Part shown: piece after piece, positions 35,136 to 47,040 of the stretch
Position numbering within the stretch: the first letter of the stretch is position 1
Layout: each line of letters begins with the position of its first letter
Source of the DNA: Oreohelix idahoensis
Taxonomy: Eukaryota > Mollusca > Gastropoda > Stylommatophora > Oreohelicidae
DNA: 64,000 nt
Direction: 5' to 3'
Assembly (NCBI GenBank): GCA_024509875.1
Contig: JAMPIV010019863.1
Location: 558,001-622,000, forward strand
The notes under the pieces: model-generated
What the model saw: only the letters and a program-made list of their open reading frames with translations
Told to the model about the DNA's origin: nothing
The model's database searches: none
Program-made: the position numbers and the translations under genes

Positions 35136-35665
35136 AAAAAAAAAACAAGAAACGGAAAATAAAGTTATGTGTTGGGGTAACTGATACAGCCGTAGTGAAA
35201 CAGAGACCGAGAAGAGGTCGCCCCATTCTGTCAACAAGGCAAATTAACCTCTTAAGGTCCAAGAGCTTCTTCAACTGAACACTAAATTTAAACTTTATTC
35301 ATGTTTCTAAAACTGAATACGTAATTTAGAATGCCTGTCTAAAAGTTAAGGTCATTGTTCTGGAAAATTACGTAAGAGGGGAGATATATTTTGACCTTAT
35401 ATCTAAGAGGACGTTGAATACACGTTATAAACCAGTAGAAATACTGCCCTGGGTCCTGATGATGCAGACGACTAACACATATAATAACTCGATGACACAG
35501 GCATTATAAATATAATGAGGGATTTTAACATCAGCATACAGAAAGCTCAGATACCGGAATACTGGCTACACAGTTACCTACATTTACTTACATTTTGCTG
35601 ACGACCCTGCACTTCTGTCGCTGAAACGATCTACCATTAGCGCAGAAGTAAAACGATCTCCAATT
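35136..35665. other. No clear gene; short frame with RRGRP motif
   Basis: A short frame near 35177-35278 reads TAVVKQRPRRGRPILS and resembles TAVVEKRSSRGRPNSS at 32967-33014. The pair therefore belongs to the repeat units flanking the LINE rather than to the LINE itself. The core RGRP recalls an AT-hook, but evidence for a gene is weak. Confidence 0.35.
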
Positions 35666-35780
35666 GACCAACTAAATGATGCTTCTATTAACAGAGATCT
35701 TAGGAATCGAAAGCTAGATTGCAATCGACCAACTAAATGATGCTTCTATTAACAGAGATCTTAGGAATCGAAAGCTAGAT
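35666..35780. repeat. Near-perfect 61-bp tandem duplication
   Basis: GACCAACTAAATGATGCTTC at 35666 recurs at 35727, and both copies end in AATCGAAAGCTAGAT. Near identity indicates a recent duplication. Confidence 0.95.
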
Positions 35781-37190
35781 GGTTCTAGTCTTTCTGGCTG
35801 TACTGGATGAATTAAGTTAGAATTCTGGAGTATATATCTCTCCGAAATCAAAGGAAGGTTACGTCTATAACCCGACCCGACTCATTTGCAAGATGTTAGA
35901 ACCTACGTCCAGATTTATATATTTCCTTGCTCATTCTACGAATGAAACGAATTCTACACACCCTAACCGAAACCAGACTTAACACCTACAGTACATTCTC
36001 TCGATCTGATCAGACATCGGCAATAAAACTCACAGTGTGCGTTTCACACGTTCTGCTTCATATGGCCGTTCCCGGCGATCAATGTCTTTCATCTCAAATC
36101 TTTCGCCGAAAATAATTACCTATAGGTGAAACAGATCAGAGAAAATTGATAGACGATAGTCTTCCTTCTTATCCCTGTCGAGAACGAATTAACACGATTC
36201 GGTCTCATCAAAGAACTTAGCTTAACAGCAATAAAATGCGTTGCTAAATTAGAAAGGAAAAGACAAAGGTATGAATGAGAGAGTATTCGTTAACAATCGA
36301 GCGTATGCGAAAAAATAAAAGAGCGAAAGAAAGGTAAAAGACGAGTGTAGAATAAAGAATAGATATCTGAAATATATTAATCATAATATCTCTGCCACAT
36401 GGATAATTACAATAAGTTAACAATCTGGAAGATAGTATTAGTGATGATAACTATATGTAGACGTGAGTCTGTAAATATGAAAGGCGAAATAGAAGAGGAA
36501 ATACATTATATGGGAGTTACTTTTGAGCAAATTACATCTTATGTAACAGGCAGGAATTTTCCATAAGAGGGATGGGGAATAAAACCTCTACCAATGCATA
36601 CAATTGGATATGATTGGCCTGGCATGGAAAATGTTAAGACAGACTGTCTCTGATTAACCTTCACCTCCACGTAGCAATCTGGAACCGTATGCCAAATGTT
36701 GCTTATAATGTCTTCTTCTTCCGTCCTTAGCCACCGACCGTCAAAGCAGTCAGTGACCATTACGCCTAGTGGTGTCTTAGGGCAACAGCAGATAGGTTTT
36801 CTTTGCCATTGTTTCCCATCACGCCTATTGGTGTCTTTAGGGTGCTTATAATGTACCACAATTTTAAGATTACGGCACTGCTATTTCAACTCGTCAAGAA
36901 GACAGCTCAGACAATCCAAGATAAAAAAAATCAGGACACTAACTTAAAGGACCGGACAACGTATTTGAATATCTTCTGAACCTAGACAGTGAGAAAAATC
37001 TACCTTTTTTAATACGGAACATCCGGAATTCTAGGAACCTGAATACAAAGTCATAGTGAGATTCTATTTAAGAGTAATTCCCCAGACCACTTGTAAGAGG
37101 CATCGTAACCAATTTGCCGACACTATTTACACAAGTAAGACGTCTGTTTATCCCAAAGTTATTTTGGATAAGTTGTACATTTTATTATTC
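35781..37190. other. No recognisable gene
   Basis: A 106-codon minus-strand frame (36539-36859) has no domain I recognise. Two partial copies of CACGCCTATTGGTGTCTTTAGGG-like sequence lie at 36760-36840. Confidence 0.4.
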
Positions 37191-37194
37191 TATA

Positions 37195-38230
37195 TTTACC
37201 AATATTAACATGTGACAACTGCTAATGGATGTCAATGTTCTTACGAGGCTGACAACATCAGCATATGGAATAATAGTTTCATGAACCACTACTGCAAGAG
37301 CTGGTAATTGCTTCATGTGGGTTTCTCAGAACCAAAAGCAGAGGTAGTCTCAAGTTCCATATGGAGTGGGACGAAACGTCTGTAGTTTTTACATGTACTT
37401 TTGGCCCCTCTCTCACTCTTTCATCCACTCCAGTAGTATCACTTCTTTTCTTCATTTTTCTCTCACTCATCGCTTATTATTTGGCATGTTTTGTCATTCC
37501 ATTATTTGTGCCCTGAAGCCGCTCTCAGAGTGTTTACGTTCCGCCAAGTGAATCGCATGACCAGGTTAATTAGACCGGTCAGTGAATAATACACTTATCA
37601 ATTCAATCAGTCTAGGGGATTCATACAAACAGGGGATAATTAGATTACTGCATCCGCTGGCCCCTGCCTGTAACATTATCACAGATAAATCTGTCTGGGT
37701 AGGCAATCCTGTCGGAAGGCATTTAGACAATTAATCAGTGCACATATTTGTTTGTTTGCACAAGATGCCACTGGAATCATTACGACATACTGAAAGAGGT
37801 CACGAGATGGAATTTTAAATTGTAATATTTTAAAACACGCGGGGTAGAATTACAATTAAACACCCCTACACAAATAGGCTAAAAGATTGGATTGGCGTGA
37901 AGTGAGAGCCAGAATATACGTTGAATTTCATTGGAAAATTCGGTGGGAGCACAATCAGGGATTTGAACTGGAAACTGAAAATAAAATCTAGCGAAATCAG
38001 AGACACAGATCAGATTCTACATCGCATCGTCAAATTAGCAAACTCTCAGAAGCCGTTGAAACATCGGACTTAGAATTCCATAATTATAAGTGACAGATCA
38101 AGTATTTGGGCAACTTTGGAACTTACAAGTAAACCCACATATTTAAATACCAAGATTGTAAACTTAAGGGACCAGAACTTTAAATACTAAGAAAGGAAAC
38201 CTAAGGACTTGGATCACCAGTTGTGATAAA
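37195..38230 (-). repeat. Inverted copy of part of the 2.5-kb repeat
   Basis: The reverse complement of 37195-37310 matches 29390-29500 and 31860-31960. That of 37380-37600 matches 30240-30420 (GTAAACA, GTGAGAGAGGGGC, AAAAGTACATGTA). That of 37940-38170 matches 29640-29880. Together with units A and B this makes an imperfect inverted repeat with arms about 7 kb apart. Confidence 0.65.
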
Positions 38231-40745
38231 CGAGCGCTAAAGCCATTATCGCTCTATCTTTTCCTACATCTATCTTATTTTATTTTCTCCCACATTTGTG
38301 CTCTTCCATTCCACGTTTTCTAGTATGTTTTTAATCACGACTGGACTGTAAACTGTAATCTTTATTACTCGTGATTTCATTTAGACCTCCACCTTGCATT
38401 ATCTTTTGAAGTCCACATTGCCTCGTGATAAACCTGGTGAAACATATCTGGTTTTATCAAAATCAAACACCTGGGCATGGTACAATTTCTTTGGACTATT
38501 GTTAACTTTGAGGATGACACAAAAGATTAGTCTAAGCCGTTGTTTAAACACAACACTGTCACCATCACGCAAGATACAACACCACGCAAACAATGAACTC
38601 CAGGAGTGTGATATTAAAGGGCCTCAACGCAGAAAAAAACCTGTGCTTTCAGATGGAATACAATAAGCCCAGCACGACAAAGGGACTTGTTAGCATGCAA
38701 GCGACAATGGACCGAGGAAACAAAGAACACCGCCAACACGCGGGGTCATAGACAAATAGAGAGCGCTATGTCAGTTGGAAGGCGGGAGACATTTTTGCAT
38801 TGGCCAGCCAATTATCTCAACATTTGTTTGTCAGGCAAAACCGGCAACGAAAGTTGGTCGCAAATTGCACCACCCACGTTTGCACTGACAGGGGACAAGA
38901 GAGATCCTGGGAATGAGTGACCAGAGGGACTCTTAGCTATCAGTTGTCTGGGAGGAATTGTAAGTTACCGGTCCAAGGGACCCACATTTGAATTTAAGAG
39001 ATAAAATATACCGCGCAGCTCGCTAGAGTCCAGTTTTTTAACATTATGGTGTAGAGAAAAATCCCTATAGCATAGCTTGCAATTAATTCAGTGTGGATAA
39101 AATATTTCAATCTGTGGTGTATTGTGTTCTTAAAGGATGTTGCGAAGGGAAAAGAAGGTTAGTAGATATTATACACATTATTAACACTTTTTTATTATTC
39201 TTTATTCATCTTAACCTCACAGCTAAATGTGCGAAAGATAGTTTTTCAATTAATTCTTTTTATAAGTGATTAATATAATCAGACGATTTTCCTCTAAGAT
39301 GATAGGCTGATAGAAAGTAATTAATAGTTCATACTTCCCCTTCATCTAGCTTGTTAAATCATCATCATAGTCTTCCATACACACACACTCTCATGCACAA
39401 TATATTTAACATCATTAGAATCGAACTCATAGAGATCAGTAGTGAGAAGTAGAATAAATGAAAGTAACCCAGTGATATTAAGTGTGAAAACTTACGAAGA
39501 CTTTTGTGTATCTTCAGTCCATCAGAAGTCTGAGTCTACACGCTACGCGTCTGACGTCTAACCAGAAATACGTTATCAAAACGGATATTTGGCAAGTAGA
39601 ATTCGTCATAGGACATTCTTTGTTCCTCACTTAAAAAGGAATATTTCTCGCCCACGATCAAGAAAGTGGACGCAGAATTTTTCGTCACTTTATATCACGT
39701 GCGCATAAGTTCAGTACATATTTAAATCACGCTCAAATCACTCGAAAGCTTACTACAGGAGTCAAGCTAAAGTTCGCAGTTTATTACTCATGTCAAGTTC
39801 AGCTCCATCGGAAGCGTACTATCTGGTCAAGCTAAAGAGCTCAAAAGTTTAATTTCATATTTATAACACGTGCAACACACTCTTAAGCGCATTCTATGAA
39901 GCAGACTCCAAAGTATATTTTATGAATCAGGATTACATACTCAAGATAATGAGTCTACATATCAAGAACATTTCGTGAAGATATCCAGTCTGGCCAGTAC
40001 CCTTCGGAGATTAGACAACCGACATTTTTTCATGCGACAACTGTTACCTGTTGATCAACGCTACAGAAATACTATCAAACAGTGAAGGACTATATATCGT
40101 CAGCGTTCTGAGTACGACAAAAGTTTTCATCAGAACGTCCTCGACTTAGAGATGGGTATGACTCGACATAACTTATACCTACCTGGGACATTCTATGCAT
40201 ACATGCGAACCATCCTGCCCGTAAGAAGCATTTAGAGACACATGGATTGTGTAGATTACTAACCATATTGGTAACACGTATCATATCACATCATCATCAT
40301 TTCGCTTTACACAAGCTCATTCTTCTATTTAATTAACTACAATATTAAAATCTCATCTGTGTGTTTTGTGTGAATCGTCTTTACCATCATCACGTTCTAA
40401 GCATTACTAACCCTATATGTGCAGATATTTAATTAATAAACCCAATAATCGTTTGATCATTATCTAGTTTGTTAATGTATCACTTGTGCTGTCGGTGTTA
40501 AATATTTACATATAGGTAAATTTCTACACACAGATGTGGTTGGGAGATTTTTCTGTTACGGGATCTAAGGGCAGAAGCTACGGTCGTGGGGAAACAGAAC
40601 TCTTTCCATAATTAACTAGAAAACACTGTCCAGTGGAAAGCATTCGCATTCTCTTCGTCTTGTCATTATCTCGGATAGGTCTCTATCTTTTCTTAACGAG
40701 CCAATTACTGGAGACCTTCTACCTAATATCTCATAGGCTATTCCT
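38231..40745. other. No recognisable gene
   Basis: Short ORFs only; no domain, RNA gene or tandem repeat stands out. Confidence 0.45.
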
Positions 40746-40749
40746 GGTG

Positions 40750-41054
40750 AAAACTACTGACGTATTTGCCATAATTGCCACCACACGACACCCGTCATAA
40801 GAGAATATTTCCAGACCAAGTGATTAGCAGAACATCCCGTCATAAAAGGAATCAAAATATTTCCATACCAAGTGATTCGCAGAAAACCCTCCATAAGAGG
40901 AATAAATAAAGTTGCTCAGGCCAAGTGTTTCGAAAGCATATAAACTAAATTGCTTGCGTTCACAGTAAACTGTGCGAGGAGATTGTATAACCCAATTGGG
41001 GTAAGTGTAACATTTATTTTACAAATGTGACTTTGACCTGTTTCTTGTTAAGTA

Positions 41055-41149
<95 letters not shown>

Positions 41150-41213
41150 ACCTCAACATATGAAAATAGTATATTCATGAACCACTACAGCAAGCGCTGG
41201 CGATTGTCTGTGG
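40750..41213 (-). repeat. Second inverted copy of repeat-unit sequence, broken by (TA)n
   Basis: The reverse complement of 41147-41213 matches 29400-29472 very closely (GCGCTTGCTGTAGTGGTT). That of 40780-40860 matches 29597-29640 (AATCACTTGGTCTGGAAAT). The segment is interrupted by the TA microsatellite, and the 40780-40910 part contains three diverged about 55-bp tandem copies. Confidence 0.65.
41057..41146. repeat. (TA)n microsatellite, about 45 units
   Basis: Uninterrupted TA dinucleotides. Confidence 0.98.
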
Positions 41214-41746
41214 TACCAATCGGTGGTGCTAGTCTGTGGAACAAGTGTGTTGTACAAGTGGCTATCAGTCAAAGCTAGGCACCAACTTCTGACGGGTCTT
41301 GACGACGTTGGGCCATCTTCGTAATTACCCCACGATACTGCACTAGAAGTGTTACAAACACCAAACTTGACCATTGATCAGAAGAACCAGTCTACAATCT
41401 GCTAAGAACCAAAATTGGCTGGAACAGAAGCCAACCGACACCTTGTTGGCAGCTATGTACCCAAACAGAGCGACCAAACGAACTATTCAGAGGAATTCAG
41501 CTGTGGTTCTTGATTTTTTATATTTTTATGAGGCCCTGTTGACGTATATGCCAATAGTAATTTTGAGTGAAAGGTTGATACCTTTGAAGACCCTCAGTAG
41601 ATAATCTGAATTCAGATAATTACTAGAGAGCAAAGGGAGGAAATCCTGTGATAAGGAGGTAAGTCTAAATACCGGGGGAACCCCCTCCACCCAAAACAGT
41701 AAATAAATAAGTAGAAAAGAACAAGAAACAAGAGAAAGAGAGGGAG

Positions 41747-41770
41747 AAAATGCGAGAAAGAGAGAGAGAG

Positions 41771-41848
<78 letters not shown>
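41747..41848. repeat. (AG)n microsatellite
   Basis: Uninterrupted from about 41775, preceded by imperfect AG-rich sequence. Confidence 0.98.
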
Positions 41849-41850
<2 letters not shown>

Positions 41851-43427
41851 GAAAATTAAATGAAACATTTTTTTAAACAAGCTTCCTGGTGTGAATAGGC
41901 CAGTAGTGAAGAAAAGAAAAGGTGATGTAACTCCAGAAATAAGTTATCAAGTCACTTAACCGTTTGGCCAATATAAGTAATTCTGACATATGATGGTGTA
42001 AATGCCGTTGCGTTACTTGCATGTAAAGCCTTTGGTGATTCTGAACGTGCCTTTAGGAAATGGCACCTTACATGTTCGGATGAAATATTGGCATGTCTTG
42101 CCTCAATGTCCAGTTACATAGCAGAGTGCAAAAAACAGACGTCACTCTTAGTTTTAAGACGTTTATGGACAAGGGGTTCCATCAGAGTTTTGTCGCGTTT
42201 ATGGGCCATCATGGGTGCATTAAAGAAAATTTCTCGGGTCATTGATCAGCTTAGAAAAGAGGCAGGGGGCGACAGAGGATCTCTCTAATACTACACTGTG
42301 GGGGTGGTATGGCAAGATTAACTTGATTCTGTCCAAAGAGGTTTTGTGGTGATGGTTAGGATAGCCTCTTGACAAAAGATAGGTAGAATATTCTGTATGG
42401 CAGAGGTAAGAACATATTCCTGACTTAGTCTGCTGTGAATAAAAGCAGTGACACAAACATATACCTGGCAAGAGAATAGTAACAAGATACAATTCTACTG
42501 CACTTTTGTTCTTACCTCAAAGGTGTCGCCAAATGACTAGGCCTTTAGTTTTATTTGCAACAATTAAGTAACAGTCTTAGTGTATCAACTGAAAGAGAAA
42601 CAAATTGATGTTAAAAAAACAAAACAAACCTGACTTGCGCATTCATGCAAATCGACAATGATCTAATTGAGGTCCAATCTTGTAAATCTTTCTAACGTGG
42701 AAAATTGAGTGTAATCTCCGGAAGATACATTTGCTGGGAGACATATTTTCTGGAAGACGTAATGCCTGGAAAACATTATTTCTGTATGATGTTCGATCAA
42801 GTTGATGTTTGATACAGGAAAGTTACTCTACTGACATCCACAGTTCACGATATCAGCCTTTTCTTGCTACTCACGCACATCCATCAGAATGACAAACATG
42901 AACACACTGGACTCATTGACACACATATCACTTCCCGTATCAACGATTCCTCATGATGACATTTCCCATTTTTGATATTTAACATACAGTTTAACACTTT
43001 CTTCCTCGGTGGGTGTGTAACCGCCCTTGGTGTGTTATAGTATAGTACGTAGTTACAATACAGTTGTGTGTATAGTTAGTAGTAGTACAGTTCTTCCTTT
43101 ATCTTCCAAGTTCAAGTTAATTTTATTACTGGTCAACTCCGCCAGAGGTGGTAATTCTTGGATGATACTACTATCCTTTTTAATATCCCAGGTTCGTTCA
43201 GTTCCATCTTTGATGTTATAGTGACTTCTCATATAGTGGTAGTGTAAACAAAAATGGTATACGTTCAGCAACATTTAAGGATGAAATCAAATTCATGCTG
43301 ATCCTTTAAAACTTTTAATAACACTATACTGTTAACAAGCATGGCAAGTAATTCAAATAATGGAGCACGCACATAGTCATAAATTGGATCCTTGAACATC
43401 ACAGGTACTTCATACCTGAGCTCTATG
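41849..43427. other. No recognisable feature
   Basis: No frame with domain-like content; no clear repeats. Confidence 0.45.
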
Positions 43428-43720
43428 TCTTGTAAACTTTCATATTCCTCTTTATCATATTATCTCCTGTAGACATTCTTAGTCTTCCCAAATCTGCTAC
43501 TATATACTTGTGGTACCTATGCTCCTCAGTAGCATTCCGTATTTTAAAAATATTTATAGATTTTCCTTTCCGAACTGGCTAATCCTGCCTCTGCAAAAAG
43601 TTCCTGGAAACAAGAATCTTTCTACGCATAATGTATACTCACAGTCAGATACAAGTACTTACAAGTGAGAGCATAATTGCGGTTCTCATGTGGAAATAAA
43701 CACTCACTGTTTCTTAGAAG
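43428..43720. repeat. Left about 290-bp direct repeat flanking the LINE
   Basis: Matches 46461-46746 with about 4-5 percent mismatches by eye plus small indels. It ends exactly where the LINE begins, and its partner starts exactly where the LINE tail ends. Confidence 0.92.
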
Positions 43721-43804
43721 AAAGCATGGTGCCTCACATCAAATCTCTCAGGAATTAAAAGAAAGAAAAACCCTGAACCCATCATTACAAGCACTGAACC
43801 GCTA

Positions 43805-44450
43805 ACAAGGGATGCACAGAAAGCAGAAGCCTTCAATAAGCACTTTGCCAACGTAAACAAAAAACAACCACGCAAGAGACTTGACAGTGCTATCAGATCA
43901 CTCACCAAAATGATGGAGAAACAACCAACAGCTAGCTGTGAGGTCTTTGAAAAGAACTTCACTCTTTCAGAACTCAAGATGGCCCTAAATAAATGCAAGA
44001 AAGGAAAAGCTGCCGGACCTGATCGGCTCACTAACGAGATGATCTCAAATCTCTCAAATTATGAACTCTCCACCATCCTTGACCTCAAAGACCTGGAGAG
44101 AAGGCAAGTTACCAACAGACTGGAGAAAAGCCAATATCATGCCAGTCCTTAAGAAGGACAAACCATCCAATGAAGTAACAAGCTATCGACCGATCTCCTT
44201 GACATCAAACCGAGGCAAGATCACTGAAAGGATGATAAATGAAAAGTTATATTGGTGGCTAGAAAGCAATAAGATCTTAAAAACCAATCAATCAGGTTTT
44301 AGAAGAAACAAACAGACAATGGATCAGTTGATACGATTCACCCAAGAGATAGGTGACGCCTTCCAAGACAAAAAAAAATATGTGTTAGCAACATTTATTG
44401 ATCTTTGACAAGCCTATGATCGAGTCTGGAGGATAGGCCTCCTCTTCAAA
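43805..44450 (+). pseudogene. RT N-terminal region of the LINE at 43721, broken by a frameshift and a stop
   Basis: Homology begins in the linker (DAQKAEAFNKHFANVN). KKGKAAGPDRLTNEMI at about 43998-44045 is the conserved RT entry block, and VTSYRPISLTS (44178-44210) the next. The frame shifts by one near 44095. At 44406 a TGA interrupts block A (ATFIDL-stop-QAYDRVW), two residues after the first catalytic Asp. Downstream coding continues in the same frame into the 655-codon ORF. Confidence 0.9.
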
Positions 44451-46418
44451 ATGCGAAGAATGGGAATATCAGGGCGAATGTACAACTGGTTAAAAGGTTT
44501 CTTCCACAACAGAACAATCCGAACAACATTCAGTGGAACAACATCAAAACAAAGAACCCTGGAGGAAGGACTGCCTCAGGGATCAGCACTAAGTGGTACA
44601 CTGTTTCTTATATTATTAAATGACCTCCCAGATGTCATCACCTGCCAAAAAGCACTATTTGCTGATGACCTAGTCATCTGGACAAAAGGAAAATATCTCC
44701 AAACCATCACCAAAAATATGAACAAAAACCTGACAACCATCTCTACATACTGCCAGTTCTGGAAACTTGAAATCAATGTAGAGAAAACTGTGTATGGCCT
44801 GATCAGTCTAACCAAGAGAGTTAATGAGAACAACATCGAGGTCTGGATGAATGGAGAGAAACTAGCATACGAAGAATGCCCGAGATATCTTGGAGTCGAG
44901 CTCGACCGTAGACTTACCATGAGACCCCACATAGACAAGCTGATTGAGAAAGCATCCACAAGACTCAGGCTCATCAAGCACCTTTCCTCCTGTGGGTGGG
45001 GAGCAGACCAGCACTCATTATGCCAGCTCTATACTGGATATGTGCGCCCAGTAATTGACTACTCGCTCCCCCTCCAAACTATTGCAAGTAAAAGCCTCTT
45101 ACAAAAGCTAGACAAAGTCCAAAATCACGCTGTACGGTTTATAAGTGGTGCCATGAAGACAACGCTGACAGATGCATGCGAAATCAACACCAATATTGAA
45201 CCCTTAAACCTAAGAAGAGAACGTTCTGCAGTGGAAACATACGAAAGGTATCTCAGAATGGACACAAAGGAGGAAAATAGGAAAATGATAGAGCAGTGGC
45301 ACCAAAAACACAGAATACAAAAGACATCTTTTCTTAAAAATGCAAAAGAAGCTAGCATCAAACACCACCTACCAGCAGTTAGAAAGCCGATGGTAACTAT
45401 CAATAATGAACCACCTTGTTGGCAGGCAACTACTCCCATAGTAAGAACTGAACTCTCTGACCCCTCAGCAGACAAGAACACTCTAGGACCACTACTGAAA
45501 ACCATCGCTTTAGAAACTATAGACTCATATCCACAAGACACCATCCATGTCTACACAGATGGATCTGCATTTAAAGCTACCATCAATGCTGGATATGGCG
45601 CAGTGATTAAATACCCCAACCTGCACCCAGAAGACCACCCTCGCATCCTTGGCCCTTGCGGAGAAACTTGTTCCAGTTATGATGCAGAAATAACAGAACT
45701 AGAAAAAGCATTGTGCCGGATAATCTCAGACTTTCAAAGTGGCATCACTCCACCTGAGGATATTGTTATATTTTCAGACTCAAAATCAGCACTTCAAGCC
45801 CTAGAAAGCAAAATGTCTCCTAATATTAATAACATCTGCAGATTAATTGACCAACTGTTCACTTCCTATTGCGTCGAAGTTACACTCCAGTGGATCCCAG
45901 GGCATGTTGGGGTCCTAGGAAATGAAAAAGCCGATAAACTATCCAAAAGAGGAACAACACTGCCCCAATTCCCATCAAGTACCACACTACAAACCTGCCA
46001 ACAGATCCTGAGAAACAATTATAGGCAAGAATGGCTAAACCAGTGGGCTTCCTCCCAGACAGGGCGTCCATTCTTCATACATCAAGCTAAACCAAACCCT
46101 CAAGATCCAGTTAAACAACTGAAAAGAAGAGATCAGAGTCTAATTTTCCAGCTGAGAACAGGCCATGCCCCCGTCAATAAACATTTAAATAGAATAGACC
46201 CACTACGTGAACCAAACTGTTGGCACTGCCACTACCATGAGGAATCAGTTGAACACCTACTGTTACAGTGCCCAAGACTAACTGACCTGCGATACCAGCT
46301 ACTCCCATCGCACCCAACCATCCACAATACACTCTACACATCATCACAGCAACCGAGGAAGACTTGCTCCTTTGTCAGAGAGGCAATGGGCTGTCAGAAG
46401 CTACCTGCTCACAGCTAA
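44451..46418 (+). CDS. LINE polyprotein fragment: RT palm/thumb, RNase H, CCHC finger
   Basis: 655 codons without interruption. RT: GLPQGSALSGTLF (39-51) and ALFADDLVIW (68-77) with the catalytic A-D-D. The thumb region includes YLGVELDRRLTMRPHIDKL. RNase H: VYTDGSAF (D370), SYDAEITELEKAL (E413), VIFSDSKSALQAL (D443), IPGHVGVLGNEKADKLSKR (H485, D495), so all catalytic residues are present. The C-terminus has CWHC...EHLLLQC (C590, C593, H602, C607), a CCHC finger of the kind ending I and Jockey-type ORF2 proteins. RNase H after RT places it in the I/Jockey group (Nimb-like is possible). The Met start is arbitrary: this is the intact remainder of a longer protein. Neighbouring lesions show that the copy is dead, but its long open frame suggests modest age. 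Confidence 0.92.
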   Translation: MRRMGISGRMYNWLKGFFHNRTIRTTFSGTTSKQRTLEEGLPQGSALSGTLFLILLNDLPDVITCQKALFADDLVIWTKGKYLQTITKNMNKNLTTISTYCQFWKLEINVEKTVYGLISLTKRVNENNIEVWMNGEKLAYEECPRYLGVELDRRLTMRPHIDKLIEKASTRLRLIKHLSSCGWGADQHSLCQLYTGYVRPVIDYSLPLQTIASKSLLQKLDKVQNHAVRFISGAMKTTLTDACEINTNIEPLNLRRERSAVETYERYLRMDTKEENRKMIEQWHQKHRIQKTSFLKNAKEASIKHHLPAVRKPMVTINNEPPCWQATTPIVRTELSDPSADKNTLGPLLKTIALETIDSYPQDTIHVYTDGSAFKATINAGYGAVIKYPNLHPEDHPRILGPCGETCSSYDAEITELEKALCRIISDFQSGITPPEDIVIFSDSKSALQALESKMSPNINNICRLIDQLFTSYCVEVTLQWIPGHVGVLGNEKADKLSKRGTTLPQFPSSTTLQTCQQILRNNYRQEWLNQWASSQTGRPFFIHQAKPNPQDPVKQLKRRDQSLIFQLRTGHAPVNKHLNRIDPLREPNCWHCHYHEESVEHLLLQCPRLTDLRYQLLPSHPTIHNTLYTSSQQPRKTCSFVREAMGCQKLPAHS

Positions 46419-46460
46419 AGGGATTATATCATCATCATAATCATCATCATCATCATCATG

Positions 46461-46746
46461 TCTTGTAAACTTTCATATTCCTCTTTATCATATTATCTCC
46501 TGTAGACATTCTTAGTCTTCCCAAATCTGCTACTATATACTTGTGGTACCTATGATCCTCAATAGCATTCCGTATTTTAAATATTTATAGATTTTCCTTT
46601 CCGAACTGGCTAATCCTGCCTCTGCAAAACATTCCTGGAAACAAGAATCTATCTTACTCATAATGTATACTCACAGTCAGATACTTACAAGTGGGAGCAT
46701 AATTGCGGTTCTCATGTGAAAAAAAACACTCACTGTTTCTTAGAAG
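46461..46746. repeat. Right about 290-bp direct repeat flanking the LINE
   Basis: Partner of 43428-43720. Beyond it, 46826-47040 is a third, more diverged copy of part of the same sequence (CTGGAAACAAGAATCT, TCAGATACTTACAAG), so the target region itself was already partly tandemly repeated. Confidence 0.9.
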
Positions 46747-46825
46747 TAGTATCTATCTCTTGATAGATCAACCTTTACTTAGAGTTGCTCCTTAATAATA
46801 TTCAGTTTCCTTTATATATTCATAG

Positions 46826-47040
46826 CCTTCCGTTTCCTTTATACACAGTCATAGAGTTCTCACAGCGAACTGGCAAATCATGCCTCTACAAAACATTCCT
46901 GGAAACAAGAATCTGTCTTATATATTCAAAATCAGATACTTACAAGAAAGCATAATCGCTGATCTCCTATAGAAATAAACGCTAACTGTAAAAGACAGAA
47001 TCAGTATCTATCTTCCGATAGATTAACACTTGCTTGAGGT
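46826..47040. repeat. Third, diverged partial copy of the LINE-flanking repeat
   Basis: Aligns with 46566-46790 (CATTCCTGGAAACAAGAATC and AGTATCTATCT...GATAGAT), offset about 262 bp. Confidence 0.8.

Larger units (their letters stand above)
43721..46460 (+). mobile_element. 5'-truncated I/Jockey-superfamily LINE with RNase H and (TCA)n tail
   Basis: The insertion starts between the endonuclease and RT domains (the endonuclease is absent), carries RT, RNase H and a terminal CCHC finger, and ends in an ATCATCATC-type tail (46428-46460). Flanking 290-bp direct repeats coincide with both ends. Lesions: one frameshift near 44095 and one in-frame TGA at 44406-44408. Confidence 0.92.

Noticed and set aside
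36539..36859. 106-codon minus-strand ORF as a gene
   Set aside because: No recognisable domain, part of a region with small internal duplications, and no supporting signal.
41027..41278. ORF across the (TA)n repeat
   Set aside because: An alternating Tyr/Ile run is the translation of a TA microsatellite.
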